Below, one piece after another: positions 1 to 7,828 of a stretch of 64,000 nucleotides of DNA. Below the pieces are notes generated by a model, which was not told the origin of the DNA, ran no database searches, and saw only the letters and a program-made list of their open reading frames with translations. Both the position numbers and the translations under genes were made by a program. Source of the stretch: Desulfobacteraceae bacterium. GTDB taxonomy: Bacteria; Desulfobacterota; DSM-4660; Desulfatiglandales; Desulfatiglandaceae. The DNA lies in NCBI GenBank assembly GCA_030613055.1, contig JAUWMR010000022.1, positions 1-64,000 of the forward strand, given 5' to 3'. Positions within the stretch are counted from its first letter, which is position 1, and each line of letters begins with the position of its first letter.

Positions 1-1135
1 AGATGGTTATGATCGTTCCCACGATCACGTTCCCCAATGACATGATGGTGAGATAAATAACACCGTAGTGAAGGACATCTTTATCATTGCTGAATACTCC
101 GATTAAAAAGTCAGGGAACATCCAGCATAAAATGGTGCCGGTAATCATGACTCCAGAAGAAATTGTCCACCCGGTCCGGAGCGTTTTTTGTATTCTCACA
201 TAATGGCCTGCCCCATAGTTTTGACCTATAATGGCTGCCATGGCCGAAGTGACTGCGATTACGGGCATATATATGGACTGGATAATGCGGAATCCGATTC
301 CGATGGAGGCTAAGGCCGCAATGCCGAATACACTCACGACCCGGTAGGTAATCAACATATTAAGGGCGAGCAGGAAATAGGTCAAACCAGAGGGGAGCCC
401 AATAGAAAGGCTCCTCTTGATGATGCTCAGGTCCGGCCACCAGGGTCCTTTTATCTTCAGATGTTGACCTCTTATTAAGATCATGTAGATATAGATTGCA
501 AGAGCAATAAGCTGGGACAAAAGTGAGGCGATGGCTGCCCCTTGTACTCCGAGACGAGGGAAACCCAGCAGACCGAAGATAAGGATGGGATCCAGGATAA
601 TGTTGAGGACCGTGGATAGAACTATTATGATCATGGGTGTCCTGGTATCTCCCATGCCTCGATAGCAGGGGCCTATTACATGGAGCAGAAGAACAAAGAA
701 AAAAGAGATGGAAAAGATCCGGAAATATTCTACTCCCCACTCCAAAGACAGTCCTGTTCCTCCAAAAAAGGCGATGTAAGGATGGGCAATGAACAACCCC
801 ACAAGAGTGGCGACAACACCAACCAATATAGCAAGAATCAGGCTCTGCTTATATACCTTTGCGGCCTCCTCATAGTCTCTCCTTCCGAATGCCTGGGCAA
901 TGAGGGCCATGCCCCCGATCCCAAGGACAAATGAGAGACCCAGGATCACAAAGAATGCATTACCTGAAATGGAAACCGCTGCAACGGCGTCCGGTCCTAA
1001 CCTGCCCACAAAATATAGGTCTACCATGAGATAGAGGGTGAACATGAGCATGGAAAAGACTATGGGGCCGGAAAGCCTGAGCAATAGCTTTGGGATGGAC
1101 CCCGTAGTAAGATCTATACGAGCGGTCGTTTTCAT
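1..1135 (-). CDS. MATE-family efflux transporter (C-terminus beyond window)
   Basis: I translated this frame directly because the reading frame is open from the ATG at 1135 to the window edge, giving about 378 residues. The product is strongly hydrophobic with many membrane helices and has MATE-typical stretches: a start rich in LLRLSGPIV, then VDLYFVGRLGPDAVAA near residue 40, GMGDTRTPM near 160 and LGVQGAAIAS near 195. MATE proteins of this type export drugs or organic cations using Na+ or H+ gradients. It starts 4 bases after the nitroreductase stop, so the two are almost certainly co-transcribed and belong to the PadR-controlled set upstream. Full-length members have about 450 residues, so roughly 70 are missing. 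The substrate is unknown. Confidence 0.9.
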   Translation of the reverse strand, partial: MKTTARIDLTTGSIPKLLLRLSGPIVFSMLMFTLYLMVDLYFVGRLGPDAVAAVSISGNAFFVILGLSFVLGIGGMALIAQAFGRRDYEEAAKVYKQSLILAILVGVVATLVGLFIAHPYIAFFGGTGLSLEWGVEYFRIFSISFFFVLLLHVIGPCYRGMGDTRTPMIIIVLSTVLNIILDPILIFGLLGFPRLGVQGAAIASLLSQLIALAIYIYMILIRGQHLKIKGPWWPDLSIIKRSLSIGLPSGLTYFLLALNMLITYRVVSVFGIAALASIGIGFRIIQSIYMPVIAVTSAMAAIIGQNYGAGHYVRIQKTLRTGWTISSGVMITGTILCWMFPDFLIGVFSNDKDVLHYGVIYLTIMSLGNVIVGTIITI

Positions 1136-1139
1136 AAAA

Positions 1140-2018
1140 TCAAATCCAGTTGATTTTCCTTTTTTCTCTTTTTATGGTTCTTTTATACTTATACTTGGGA
1201 TATCCGAGAATAAGAGACATGACCGCTTCATTTTCTTCAGGGATTTGAAAAAGATCTTTTATCTCTTTAACCTTGTTTATGGCCGGTGGTATAAGTCCAA
1301 TTATAGTTGCTCCAAGTCCAGATGATTGGGCTGCTAACATTGCATAGGTAACACAGATAATCGCGTCATGAGTATGTTCTTTAGCGCCTTTGTTTGCGTG
1401 AATAATCAATACTGCCGGAGCATTCCTCATGATATTGTCATTCCCGGATGTTGTGTTATAATGACCCTTTTCAGCGGCGGGTAATATATGATGTGTCAAT
1501 GTATTAAAGGTTTCCTGGGTTACGTTACGTTTGATCATATACCGGGAAATAGGGTTCTTTAACCACTTAACCAGATTATCGTAGAAATTAGACATTAATG
1601 TTAAAGTTTTTTCTAATATTTCTTTGTTTTGAACCATTGTAATCATAAGATTTTCTGGTGATCCGCCATACGGGGCATACGAAGTAGCATCTATTATTTT
1701 ATTTAATATTTCTTTTGGGATTTCCTTATCTTTGAAATTTCTTATTGACCTGCGATTTGCCAGGAAATTTGTAAAACTGTCCGAATCGATATTGGTTTCC
1801 AGAAGGTCATAAAAATTATTATCGTATGACAACCCTTCGATAGTAATCGATTTTGATTTACAAATTGCCATACAATGACCGCATTTCATGCAAAATTCAA
1901 TTTTTTCGGGATTTAAAAATATTTGATCCGATTCATCTTTTTCAAATATTTTATAAGGACAAACAGCGATACACAAAAGACATTGATTACAAGTTTCCAG
2001 ATTAATCGTATTTTCCAT
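1140..2018 (-). CDS. ferredoxin-nitroreductase fusion
   Basis: 292 residues. The N-terminus carries two [4Fe-4S] motifs (CNQCLLCIAVC near residue 11 and CMKCGHCMAIC near 43). They are followed by a nitroreductase-like FMN domain beginning with the RRSIRNFKDKEIP motif near residue 90. Such fusions are common in anaerobes and reduce nitro groups, quinones or related substrates with electrons entering through the iron-sulfur domain; the natural substrate is not predictable. It lies between an MBL hydrolase (159-base gap) and the MATE exporter (4-base gap), in an arrangement that suggests detoxification plus export. Start ATG 2018 is preceded by an AAGAAGA ribosome site. Confidence 0.88.
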   Translation of the reverse strand: MENTINLETCNQCLLCIAVCPYKIFEKDESDQIFLNPEKIEFCMKCGHCMAICKSKSITIEGLSYDNNFYDLLETNIDSDSFTNFLANRRSIRNFKDKEIPKEILNKIIDATSYAPYGGSPENLMITMVQNKEILEKTLTLMSNFYDNLVKWLKNPISRYMIKRNVTQETFNTLTHHILPAAEKGHYNTTSGNDNIMRNAPAVLIIHANKGAKEHTHDAIICVTYAMLAAQSSGLGATIIGLIPPAINKVKEIKDLFQIPEENEAVMSLILGYPKYKYKRTIKREKRKINWI

Positions 2019-2177
2019 TATTAATCTTCTTTCTTATAGGGTTTTTAAGAATATGTTTTTGGGGACACAGATTTTCGCAGATAAAAACAGGATTTCAAAA
2101 TATTTTACAATCCGTGCTACTCACGCCGTAGGCGGATAAATCTGTGTTCATCCGTGTCCGAATATTTTTTTGAGAGC

Positions 2178-2852
2178 CTACAAACTTTTTCGAATTATCT
2201 CTGCGGAAAAAGGATTACCATGCGCGGGATAAACCATCTTCGCGCCCTTATCCAATAGCAACTTCCAACTGTCTTTTACTTTCTGTATGTCGTCAGCAAA
2301 TATTGGCAGACCCGGGCTGAGACGCAACGGGAACGAGTTCATTGCCAAATCCCCAACAAAAACATCACCTGTCTCTAACAAGATACTGACCGATCCTGAA
2401 GAATGGCCGGGAGTATGAATAATTTTTCCGGGAATCCCGAATTCGACCAGGGAAAACTCTTCATTTTCCAGAATTATGTCGACATCGGTTGATGGAATAT
2501 TAACTAAAGGTATGAACCTTGCCATTATCTTAGTTAAAATATGGGCCCAGCGATTAACTGCCGGGGGTATAGGCTTTAGAGACTTTTCAAGGCAGTCCTT
2601 TTCCAGCCGGTGCATGGCAATTTTCGCGCCGGTGATTCCTTTGATCTCTTTTGCTGATCCTATATGGTCCCAATGACCGTGTGTTAGAATTATAAGTTTG
2701 ATGTGCTCCGGTTTTATTGAAATTTTATTGATACTTTTAATGAATTTCTTACCTTTGTTTGGAGAGCCGCTATCGATCATTATGATCCCTTTTTCCCGGA
2801 TAATATAGCACCGGTCAGGCCCTAAAGGGATCGGATGAATATCGATTCCCAT
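2178..2852 (-). CDS. MBL-fold metallo-hydrolase
   Basis: 224 residues from the ATG at 2852. An in-frame GTG at 2861 sits too close to the AAGGGGG ribosome site, whereas the ATG is 8 bases from it. The metal-binding signature THGHWDH lies near residue 60, a further His is in TPGHSSGS near 150, and an Asp is in VFVGDLA near 165. This fits a two-metal metallo-beta-lactamase-fold hydrolase of the glyoxalase II/lactonase-like general class. The substrate cannot be read from sequence. It follows padR by 32 bases and probably belongs to the same transcript. Confidence 0.85.
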   Translation of the reverse strand: MGIDIHPIPLGPDRCYIIREKGIIMIDSGSPNKGKKFIKSINKISIKPEHIKLIILTHGHWDHIGSAKEIKGITGAKIAMHRLEKDCLEKSLKPIPPAVNRWAHILTKIMARFIPLVNIPSTDVDIILENEEFSLVEFGIPGKIIHTPGHSSGSVSILLETGDVFVGDLAMNSFPLRLSPGLPIFADDIQKVKDSWKLLLDKGAKMVYPAHGNPFSAEIIRKSL

Positions 2853-2884
2853 TTTTTTCACCCCCTTATAGATTCTATTGAGCT

Positions 2885-3442
2885 TTACTCCGCTTCCTGC
2901 TCCATCCTTCTGAGTTCAGTCAGGGTCTCTTTAGACCACCGAAGAAATGCCCTGTTTACATACTGCCCGTATCTTACAGTCATCAACCAGTACCTTAGAT
3001 TCGGGTTATCTTTGTAATAAGCTTTCAGCATCTCTTCAGTAGCTTTTATTTCTTTCAGCTTTTGAGACTGAAGTTCCCGGAAGTGTTCTACCTGACGGAT
3101 GTTATCCTCCAGCGAAACCTGGTGCCCAAAAAACAGCTTCAATAGAATTTCATGACGTCCTATCAGTCGCCCGACGGGCTGGATCATCCATTCCTGTAAC
3201 GCTTTTCGACCTTTGTCCGTCAACGCGTAAATATGACGGTCCGGTTTGCCCGTCTGCTTCTTGATTGATCTGGTGGCAAGCCCTTGTTTGGCCAGGTTTT
3301 TTAGAATGGGATATATCTGGCCGTAGCTTTCGCTCCAAAAATAAGAAAGGCTTTTTTCAAACCTTTTTTTGATGTCATAGCCTGACATGGGCCCCATGCT
3401 CAGGATGCCCATAACTGCATATTTGCTCTTGTTCTCTTTCAC
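2885..3442 (-). CDS. PadR-family transcriptional regulator
   Basis: 185 residues. The N-terminal winged helix-turn-helix has the PadR pattern (ILSMGPMSGYDIKKRF, then YGQIYPILKNLAKQGL, then PDRHIYALTDKGRKALQEW). The C-terminal part (about 95-185) is the helical dimerisation region of the longer PadR subgroup (Vir_act_alpha_C). The start is GTG at 3442 with an AAAGGAG ribosome site 6 bases upstream. Family members usually repress a linked exporter or detoxification gene and are relieved by small hydrophobic ligands. Here the downstream MBL, nitroreductase and MATE genes are the obvious targets, and a perfect palindrome lies just upstream. Confidence 0.9.
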   Translation of the reverse strand: MKENKSKYAVMGILSMGPMSGYDIKKRFEKSLSYFWSESYGQIYPILKNLAKQGLATRSIKKQTGKPDRHIYALTDKGRKALQEWMIQPVGRLIGRHEILLKLFFGHQVSLEDNIRQVEHFRELQSQKLKEIKATEEMLKAYYKDNPNLRYWLMTVRYGQYVNRAFLRWSKETLTELRRMEQEAE

Positions 3443-3469
3443 GGCCCACTCCTTTGGGTATATAGTTCA

Positions 3470-3483
3470 AAGATATATATCTT
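3470..3483. promoter_or_regulatory. palindrome, candidate PadR operator
   Basis: AAGATATATATCTT is a perfect 14-base palindrome located 28 bases upstream of the padR GTG. A further copy-like TATAGATAT follows it. PadR proteins normally bind inverted repeats overlapping their own promoter. The site is AT-only apart from one G and one C, so it could also be promoter sequence; assignment to PadR is inference. Confidence 0.4.
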
Positions 3484-3648
3484 ATAGATATAACAATGTC
3501 AAGAAAAAAAGAAGAATCCCGTGATTTTGCGGATGGACAATTATGAGGCTTGTAATGATGGAATTAATGGTATACTTATTGTGACTACTCAAGTAGTCAG
3601 GCTGAAGGTGTTTAGACTGAAGACTGAAGGGGAAAGAGAACCTAAGGC

Positions 3649-3697
3649 GGGAATCCAGACAAACAAGAAAATTCGACTTTTTACGAAGCCGTCAAAT
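3649..3697. repeat. right half of the GACTTTTTACGA repeat element
   Basis: GGCGGGAATCCAG followed by GACTTTTTACGAAGCCGTCAA matches the right end of the complete elements at 11740-11836 and 52532-52678. No matching left arm is evident here, so this is a solo end or a degraded copy. Confidence 0.5.
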
Positions 3698-3711
3698 ATG
3701 TGATAGTGATT

Positions 3712-4083
3712 ATGGATATTTTCAGTAAAATCGTTGAGAAAAAAATAGGAGAGGCACAGGAACAGGGTGCATTCGATAATCTTCCCGGCAGCGGTGAGCC
3801 CCTTGAGATTGAGGATGACAGCCATGTCCCTGATGACCTCAGGCTGGTCCATAAGATTTTGAAAAACGCGGATTGCCTGCCGCCCGAACTCCAGTTGAGG
3901 AAAGAAATCAGGCAAATGGAGGATATGTTAGAAAGCATTCCTGATGAGAAAGAAAAATACCGTCAAATCAAGAAAATTAACTATAAAATCATGCAGTTGA
4001 ATATGATGGGTAAAAAGTCACCGCTTTTAGAGGAAACGCAAGTATATTACAGAAAACTTGTTGACAAGACAGGGCATAAATGA
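3712..4083 (+). CDS. DUF1992 (DnaJ-homologue subfamily C28-like) protein
   Basis: 123 residues from the ATG at 3712; the frame also opens with a GTG at 3700, but homologues start at MDIFSKIVEKKI. The conserved core EAQEQGAFDNLPGSGEPL (about residues 15-32) followed by PPELQLRKEI identifies the DUF1992 family, a soluble helical protein of unknown function found in many bacteria. It is a single-domain protein of usual length. It lies just upstream of the Liv transporter on the same strand (52-base gap), but nothing links it functionally. Confidence 0.85.
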   Translation: MDIFSKIVEKKIGEAQEQGAFDNLPGSGEPLEIEDDSHVPDDLRLVHKILKNADCLPPELQLRKEIRQMEDMLESIPDEKEKYRQIKKINYKIMQLNMMGKKSPLLEETQVYYRKLVDKTGHK

Positions 4084-4135
4084 TGTTTATTGATACCGTG
4101 TATTTATCGTCGCTGCGCAAGGGGTAAATCAGACC

Positions 4136-5185
4136 ATGGACATGAAAAGGGACTATTACGAGGATATTCAGCTTTTAGACAGTAGGATCCTCTGGTTCTG
4201 GTTTATAATGCTTGTTGCATCACTGGCTATTTTTCCATTTCTGGCTCCCAATTACTATATTTATATGGCCAATTATATGGCTATACACGTCATTGTAACC
4301 GTGGGCTTGAATATACTCGTGGGTTATACGGGCCAGATATCATTGGGTCACGCCGGATTTTTCGCAATCGGTGCCTACGGGACAGTACTTTCGATGACCG
4401 CCCTCCACCTTCCATTTCCCATAGCCCTGTTGGCGGGAGCCTTTATTGCGGCCTTTTTCGGTTTTATTTTAGGGCTCCCGGCCCTGAGGCTTGAAGGGCC
4501 CTATCTTGCCATCGCGACCTTGGGTTTCGGCATGGCCATTACCCAGGTGATCGGCCGCTGGCAGGTCTTCGGGGGAAGAATGGGCATCGAAGCACCTGAT
4601 CTCAGCATTGGTTCCTACATCCTGGAAAGTGACAGGCAATTATATTTCTTGATCGTGACGGTCGCATTTCTCCTGACCTTAGCGGCCCGCAACCTGATGA
4701 AAACGAGGGTGGGAAGGGCGTTTATTGCCATCAGGGACAGTGACATCGCGGCAGAGACTATGGGCGTCAACCTGACGTTTTACAAGACCTTAGCCTTCGC
4801 GGTAAGCGCCTTTTATGCCGGTATTGCAGGTGGTCTAATGGCCTTCCTTCTCGGATTTATAAACCCGAGTTCCTTTAATTTTATCCTTTCCATCTATTTT
4901 TTGGCATTTGTTATAGTGGGGGGATTGGGTTCTATCTTTGGTTCAATTATGGGCGGGGTGTTCATGACGTGGCTCATGCTGACGCTGGATAAAGTCCAGG
5001 AACTCCCGTATCTTGGGAGCATCCTGATAACATTTTCCGAGAGGTGGATGAATCTCACAGGGCTTCCTAATATCGCAAGCATTATATTCGGTCTGATTGT
5101 TGTTCTGCTTGTTGTATTTGAACCCCTCGGCCTGTATGGTTTCTGGATAAGGACCAAGATCTACTGGAAGACATGGCCGTTTTAA
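4136..5185 (+). CDS. livM: LivM-type branched-chain ABC transporter permease
   Basis: 349 residues with about 8-10 hydrophobic segments. The family signature GYTGQISLGHAGFFAIGAYG is at about residues 62-81, and a short cytoplasmic loop with ARNLMKTRVGRAFIAIRDS near 190-205 is the ATPase-contact (EAA-like) region. It forms the inner-membrane channel together with LivH. The start ATG 4136 has an AAGGGG ribosome site. In most genomes livH precedes livM; here livM comes first. The linked acyl-CoA ligase suggests the imported solute may be a carboxylic acid rather than leucine or valine, but that is inference. Confidence 0.93.
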   Translation: MDMKRDYYEDIQLLDSRILWFWFIMLVASLAIFPFLAPNYYIYMANYMAIHVIVTVGLNILVGYTGQISLGHAGFFAIGAYGTVLSMTALHLPFPIALLAGAFIAAFFGFILGLPALRLEGPYLAIATLGFGMAITQVIGRWQVFGGRMGIEAPDLSIGSYILESDRQLYFLIVTVAFLLTLAARNLMKTRVGRAFIAIRDSDIAAETMGVNLTFYKTLAFAVSAFYAGIAGGLMAFLLGFINPSSFNFILSIYFLAFVIVGGLGSIFGSIMGGVFMTWLMLTLDKVQELPYLGSILITFSERWMNLTGLPNIASIIFGLIVVLLVVFEPLGLYGFWIRTKIYWKTWPF

Positions 5186-5272
5186 AAGGATGTTGCGGGT
5201 TGCGGGTTGCGAGCAAAGAAAGTGTTTTTAGCTGTTAAGAATAGGGATTTTTTTCCAATTTGAGGTAGCCGA

Positions 5273-6145
5273 ATGTTTTTACAACTCGTTATAAGCGGAA
5301 TTTCCTTTGGAAGCTTATATGCCCTGGTGGCCCTTGCCATGGTGATCATCTACAAGACCTCGGAGGTCCCCAACTTCGGCCAGGGTGAGATGTCCATGCT
5401 GTCTACTTTCGTGGCCTATGCGCTTCTTGTTACCCATAGTCACTCCTTTATATTTTCCTTTATCGGCGCACTCCTGTTTGCTGCCGCATTAGGAATATTT
5501 CTGGAATTTGTCTTTTTAAGAAGAGCCAAGGATCCGAACATCCTGAGCCTTATTCTCATCACATTGGGCTTCCAGATGATGCTTTACGGTCTGGCGAGCT
5601 GGAAATGGGGCGCCGACCAGAGAGACCTGCCTTTCCCTGTATCCGATTTTGATGTCATCAATTTAGGGACTGCTGTTATCAGTTATCTGAATATTGCCAC
5701 TATCCTCATTACATTGGTATTGATGTTTATGCTCTTTCTCTTTTTCAAATACACCAAGGTGGGAATTGCCATGAAAGCGACACAGCAGAATGTAATGGCC
5801 GCCCGTATCAATGGCATTCGCACCAACCGCATACTGTCTCTTACCTGGGCAATGAGTTCAATGATAGGGGCTGTGGCCGGTATCTTGTTAGCACCTATCG
5901 CCACATTGGATCCGAATCTGATGCTTGATCCACTTTTAAAAGGTTTTGCCGCGGCAGTGCTTGGCGGGATGACCACCCTGGTTGGCGCTGCTCTCGGGGG
6001 GTATATGTTGGGGGTTATCGAGAACCTTTTTGGCGGCTATATCTCACTTGAATTTAAATCGGTTGTCGCATTTGGAATTATCGTGCTGGTTCTTTGTTTT
6101 AAGCCGAGCGGGCTGTTTGCCAAGCACTATGTGAGGAAAGTGTAA
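5273..6145 (+). CDS. livH: LivH-type branched-chain ABC transporter permease
   Basis: 290 residues, the usual LivH length, with about 8 membrane segments. It begins with the typical GISFGSLYALVALAMVIIYK and FGQGEMSMLSTFVAYAL, and carries the YTKVGIAMKATQQNVMAARI loop near residues 160-180, which contacts the ATPases. It is the partner permease of LivM in the inner membrane. An 87-base gap separates it from livM. A short tandem repeat and a 115-base gap precede livG. Confidence 0.93.
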   Translation: MFLQLVISGISFGSLYALVALAMVIIYKTSEVPNFGQGEMSMLSTFVAYALLVTHSHSFIFSFIGALLFAAALGIFLEFVFLRRAKDPNILSLILITLGFQMMLYGLASWKWGADQRDLPFPVSDFDVINLGTAVISYLNIATILITLVLMFMLFLFFKYTKVGIAMKATQQNVMAARINGIRTNRILSLTWAMSSMIGAVAGILLAPIATLDPNLMLDPLLKGFAAAVLGGMTTLVGAALGGYMLGVIENLFGGYISLEFKSVVAFGIIVLVLCFKPSGLFAKHYVRKV

Positions 6146-6152
6146 AACGGAG

Positions 6153-6194
6153 GTCAGAAGTCAGAAGCCAGAAGTCAGAAGTCAGAAGTCAAGA
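6153..6194 (+). repeat. short tandem repeat, GTCAGAA x ~6
   Basis: Six near-identical copies of a 7-base unit (GTCAGAA, one GCCAGAA, the last one degenerate) lie between livH and livG. A similar AGAAGTCAG-rich stretch lies at 49855-49900 before mnmA. There are no spacers and no protein-coding role; this looks like slippage-prone intergenic sequence. Confidence 0.8.
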
Positions 6195-6260
6195 GAATGA
6201 TACTGACACCTGAAATTTTATCTCTGACTTCTAATATTGGATGCAAGGGACAAATAGTAA

Positions 6261-7043
6261 ATGCCTACTACTTACCAATTTTTTAACATAGAAAACCTGA
6301 GCATCAGCTTTGGTGGCCTGATGGCCGTAGACAAGGTCGGTTTTGTCGTGGAACAGGGTTCTATATTTTCCATTATCGGTCCTAACGGCGCTGGTAAGAC
6401 CACTATTTTTAACTGTATCAGTGGCCTATACAGGCCTGATTCAGGGAAAATCAATTTCAGCGGAGAGGATATAATCGGCCTTAAGCCCCATACTATTGCA
6501 AGACTTGGAATCGCAAGAACCTTTCAGAATATTGAGCTTTTCTCCAGGATGACCACCATGGAAAACCTGATGTTAGGTCGCCATATCCATATGAAAACAG
6601 GTATCTGGAGCGGTGCAACGTTTTACAGGAGAGGTTCCAGGGCGGCTCAGGATGAGATAAAGCACAGGGAGCATGTGGAGGAGATCATAGATCTCCTCGA
6701 TCTGCAGGCGGCAAGAAATCAGTTTGTGGGAGGCCTTCCTTACGGCACTCAGAAGCTTATAGAATTAGGAAGGGCCCTGGCATTAGAGCCTAAGCTCCTT
6801 CTTCTTGATGAGCCCTCCGCGGGCATGAATTCGGAGGAAAAGCAGGACCTGATCTTCTGGATAAAAGATATACAGGATGAACTCGGCGTCACGATCCTGT
6901 TGATAGAACATGACATGAAGTTGATTATGGATATATCTGACCGTATCCTGGCCATCAATTTCGGCAAACCCATTATGGAAGGAACCCCTGCCGAGGTGCA
7001 AAAACACCCGGAGGTTTTGAAGGCATATCTGGGAGAGGACTAA
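6261..7043 (+). CDS. livG: LivG-type ABC transporter ATPase
   Basis: 260 residues. Walker A is GPNGAGKTTIF near 40-50, and the Q-loop region is IARTFQNIELF near 85. The signature is GLPYGTQKLIELGRAL, in which YGTQ replaces the canonical LSGGQ as is usual in LivG. Walker B is LLLLDEPSAGMN near 178, with the switch His in IEHDM near 210. It is a cytoplasmic ATPase that pairs with LivF to power LivHM. The stop at 7043 lies 4 bases before livF, indicating tight coupling. Confidence 0.95.
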   Translation: MPTTYQFFNIENLSISFGGLMAVDKVGFVVEQGSIFSIIGPNGAGKTTIFNCISGLYRPDSGKINFSGEDIIGLKPHTIARLGIARTFQNIELFSRMTTMENLMLGRHIHMKTGIWSGATFYRRGSRAAQDEIKHREHVEEIIDLLDLQAARNQFVGGLPYGTQKLIELGRALALEPKLLLLDEPSAGMNSEEKQDLIFWIKDIQDELGVTILLIEHDMKLIMDISDRILAINFGKPIMEGTPAEVQKHPEVLKAYLGED

Positions 7044-7047
7044 GTCA

Positions 7048-7821
7048 TTGGCACTGCTTGAGATAAAAAATATTGAAACCTTCTATACCTTGATCTATGC
7101 CCTGCGCGGTGTATCCCTGACCGTGGAAGAAGGAACCATTACCGCCATCTTAGGAAATAATGGAGCAGGGAAATCGACCATTCTAAAGACGGTTATGGGG
7201 CTTTTAGACGACCAGCCGGACAAAGGCACAATTGAGTTCATGGGAAAAAGGATTGACGGCAAGGACCCTGAGGTGATCGTAAGGATGGGAATATCTTATG
7301 TGCCTGAAGGGAGAGAGGTCTTTGAAGAACTCAGTGTAAAAGAAAACCTCCTTATGGGTGCCTATATAAGAAAGGACCGGGCGGCGATTAAGAAAGATTT
7401 TAATCAGATATACAAGTATTTCCCTGTTCTCAAGGAAAGAGAGGAACAGTGGGCCGGGACACTGTCAGGGGGTGAACAGCAGATGTTAGCCATTGGCAGG
7501 GCACTTATGAACCGGCCAAAACTCCTTTTTCTTGACGAACCTTCATTAGGCCTTTCCCCTATTTTGGTAAAGGAGATTTTTGAGATTATTAAGACTATAA
7601 ATCAGGAAGGTGCCACTATATTGTTGGTGGAACAGAACGCCCGCATGGCCCTGTCCATCTCGGATATTGGCCTTATAATAGAAAACGGACGGTTTGTAAT
7701 GAAGGGAAAGTCAAAGGAACTTATGGAAGACAAGGATGTCCAGGAGTTTTATATGGGGATGAGGTCGGAAGAATCCGCCAAAGGGTATCAGCGCTGGAAG
7801 AGGAAGAAAAGATGGAGATAA
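7048..7821 (+). CDS. livF: LivF-type ABC transporter ATPase
   Basis: 257 residues, starting with TTG at 7048; the frame matches the family from the first residues (ALLEIKNIETFY). Walker A is GNNGAGKSTIL near 35, the signature LSGGEQQMLAIGRAL near 140, Walker B LLFLDEPSLGLSP near 160 and the switch His position reads VEQN, as normal for LivF. The C-terminal tail after residue 235 is rich in Lys/Arg and slightly longer than usual. It is followed 7 bases later by the acyl-CoA ligase, so the two are co-transcribed. Confidence 0.95.
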   Translation: MALLEIKNIETFYTLIYALRGVSLTVEEGTITAILGNNGAGKSTILKTVMGLLDDQPDKGTIEFMGKRIDGKDPEVIVRMGISYVPEGREVFEELSVKENLLMGAYIRKDRAAIKKDFNQIYKYFPVLKEREEQWAGTLSGGEQQMLAIGRALMNRPKLLFLDEPSLGLSPILVKEIFEIIKTINQEGATILLVEQNARMALSISDIGLIIENGRFVMKGKSKELMEDKDVQEFYMGMRSEESAKGYQRWKRKKRWR

Positions 7822-7828
7822 ATCTAGA

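Noticed and set aside
3521-3703. 60-codon frame before the DUF1992 gene
   Set aside because: It consists partly of the GACTTTTTACGA repeat end and has no ribosome site.
6153-6194. CRISPR-like array
   Set aside because: The units are 7 bases long and directly abut with no spacers; there are no cas genes in the window.
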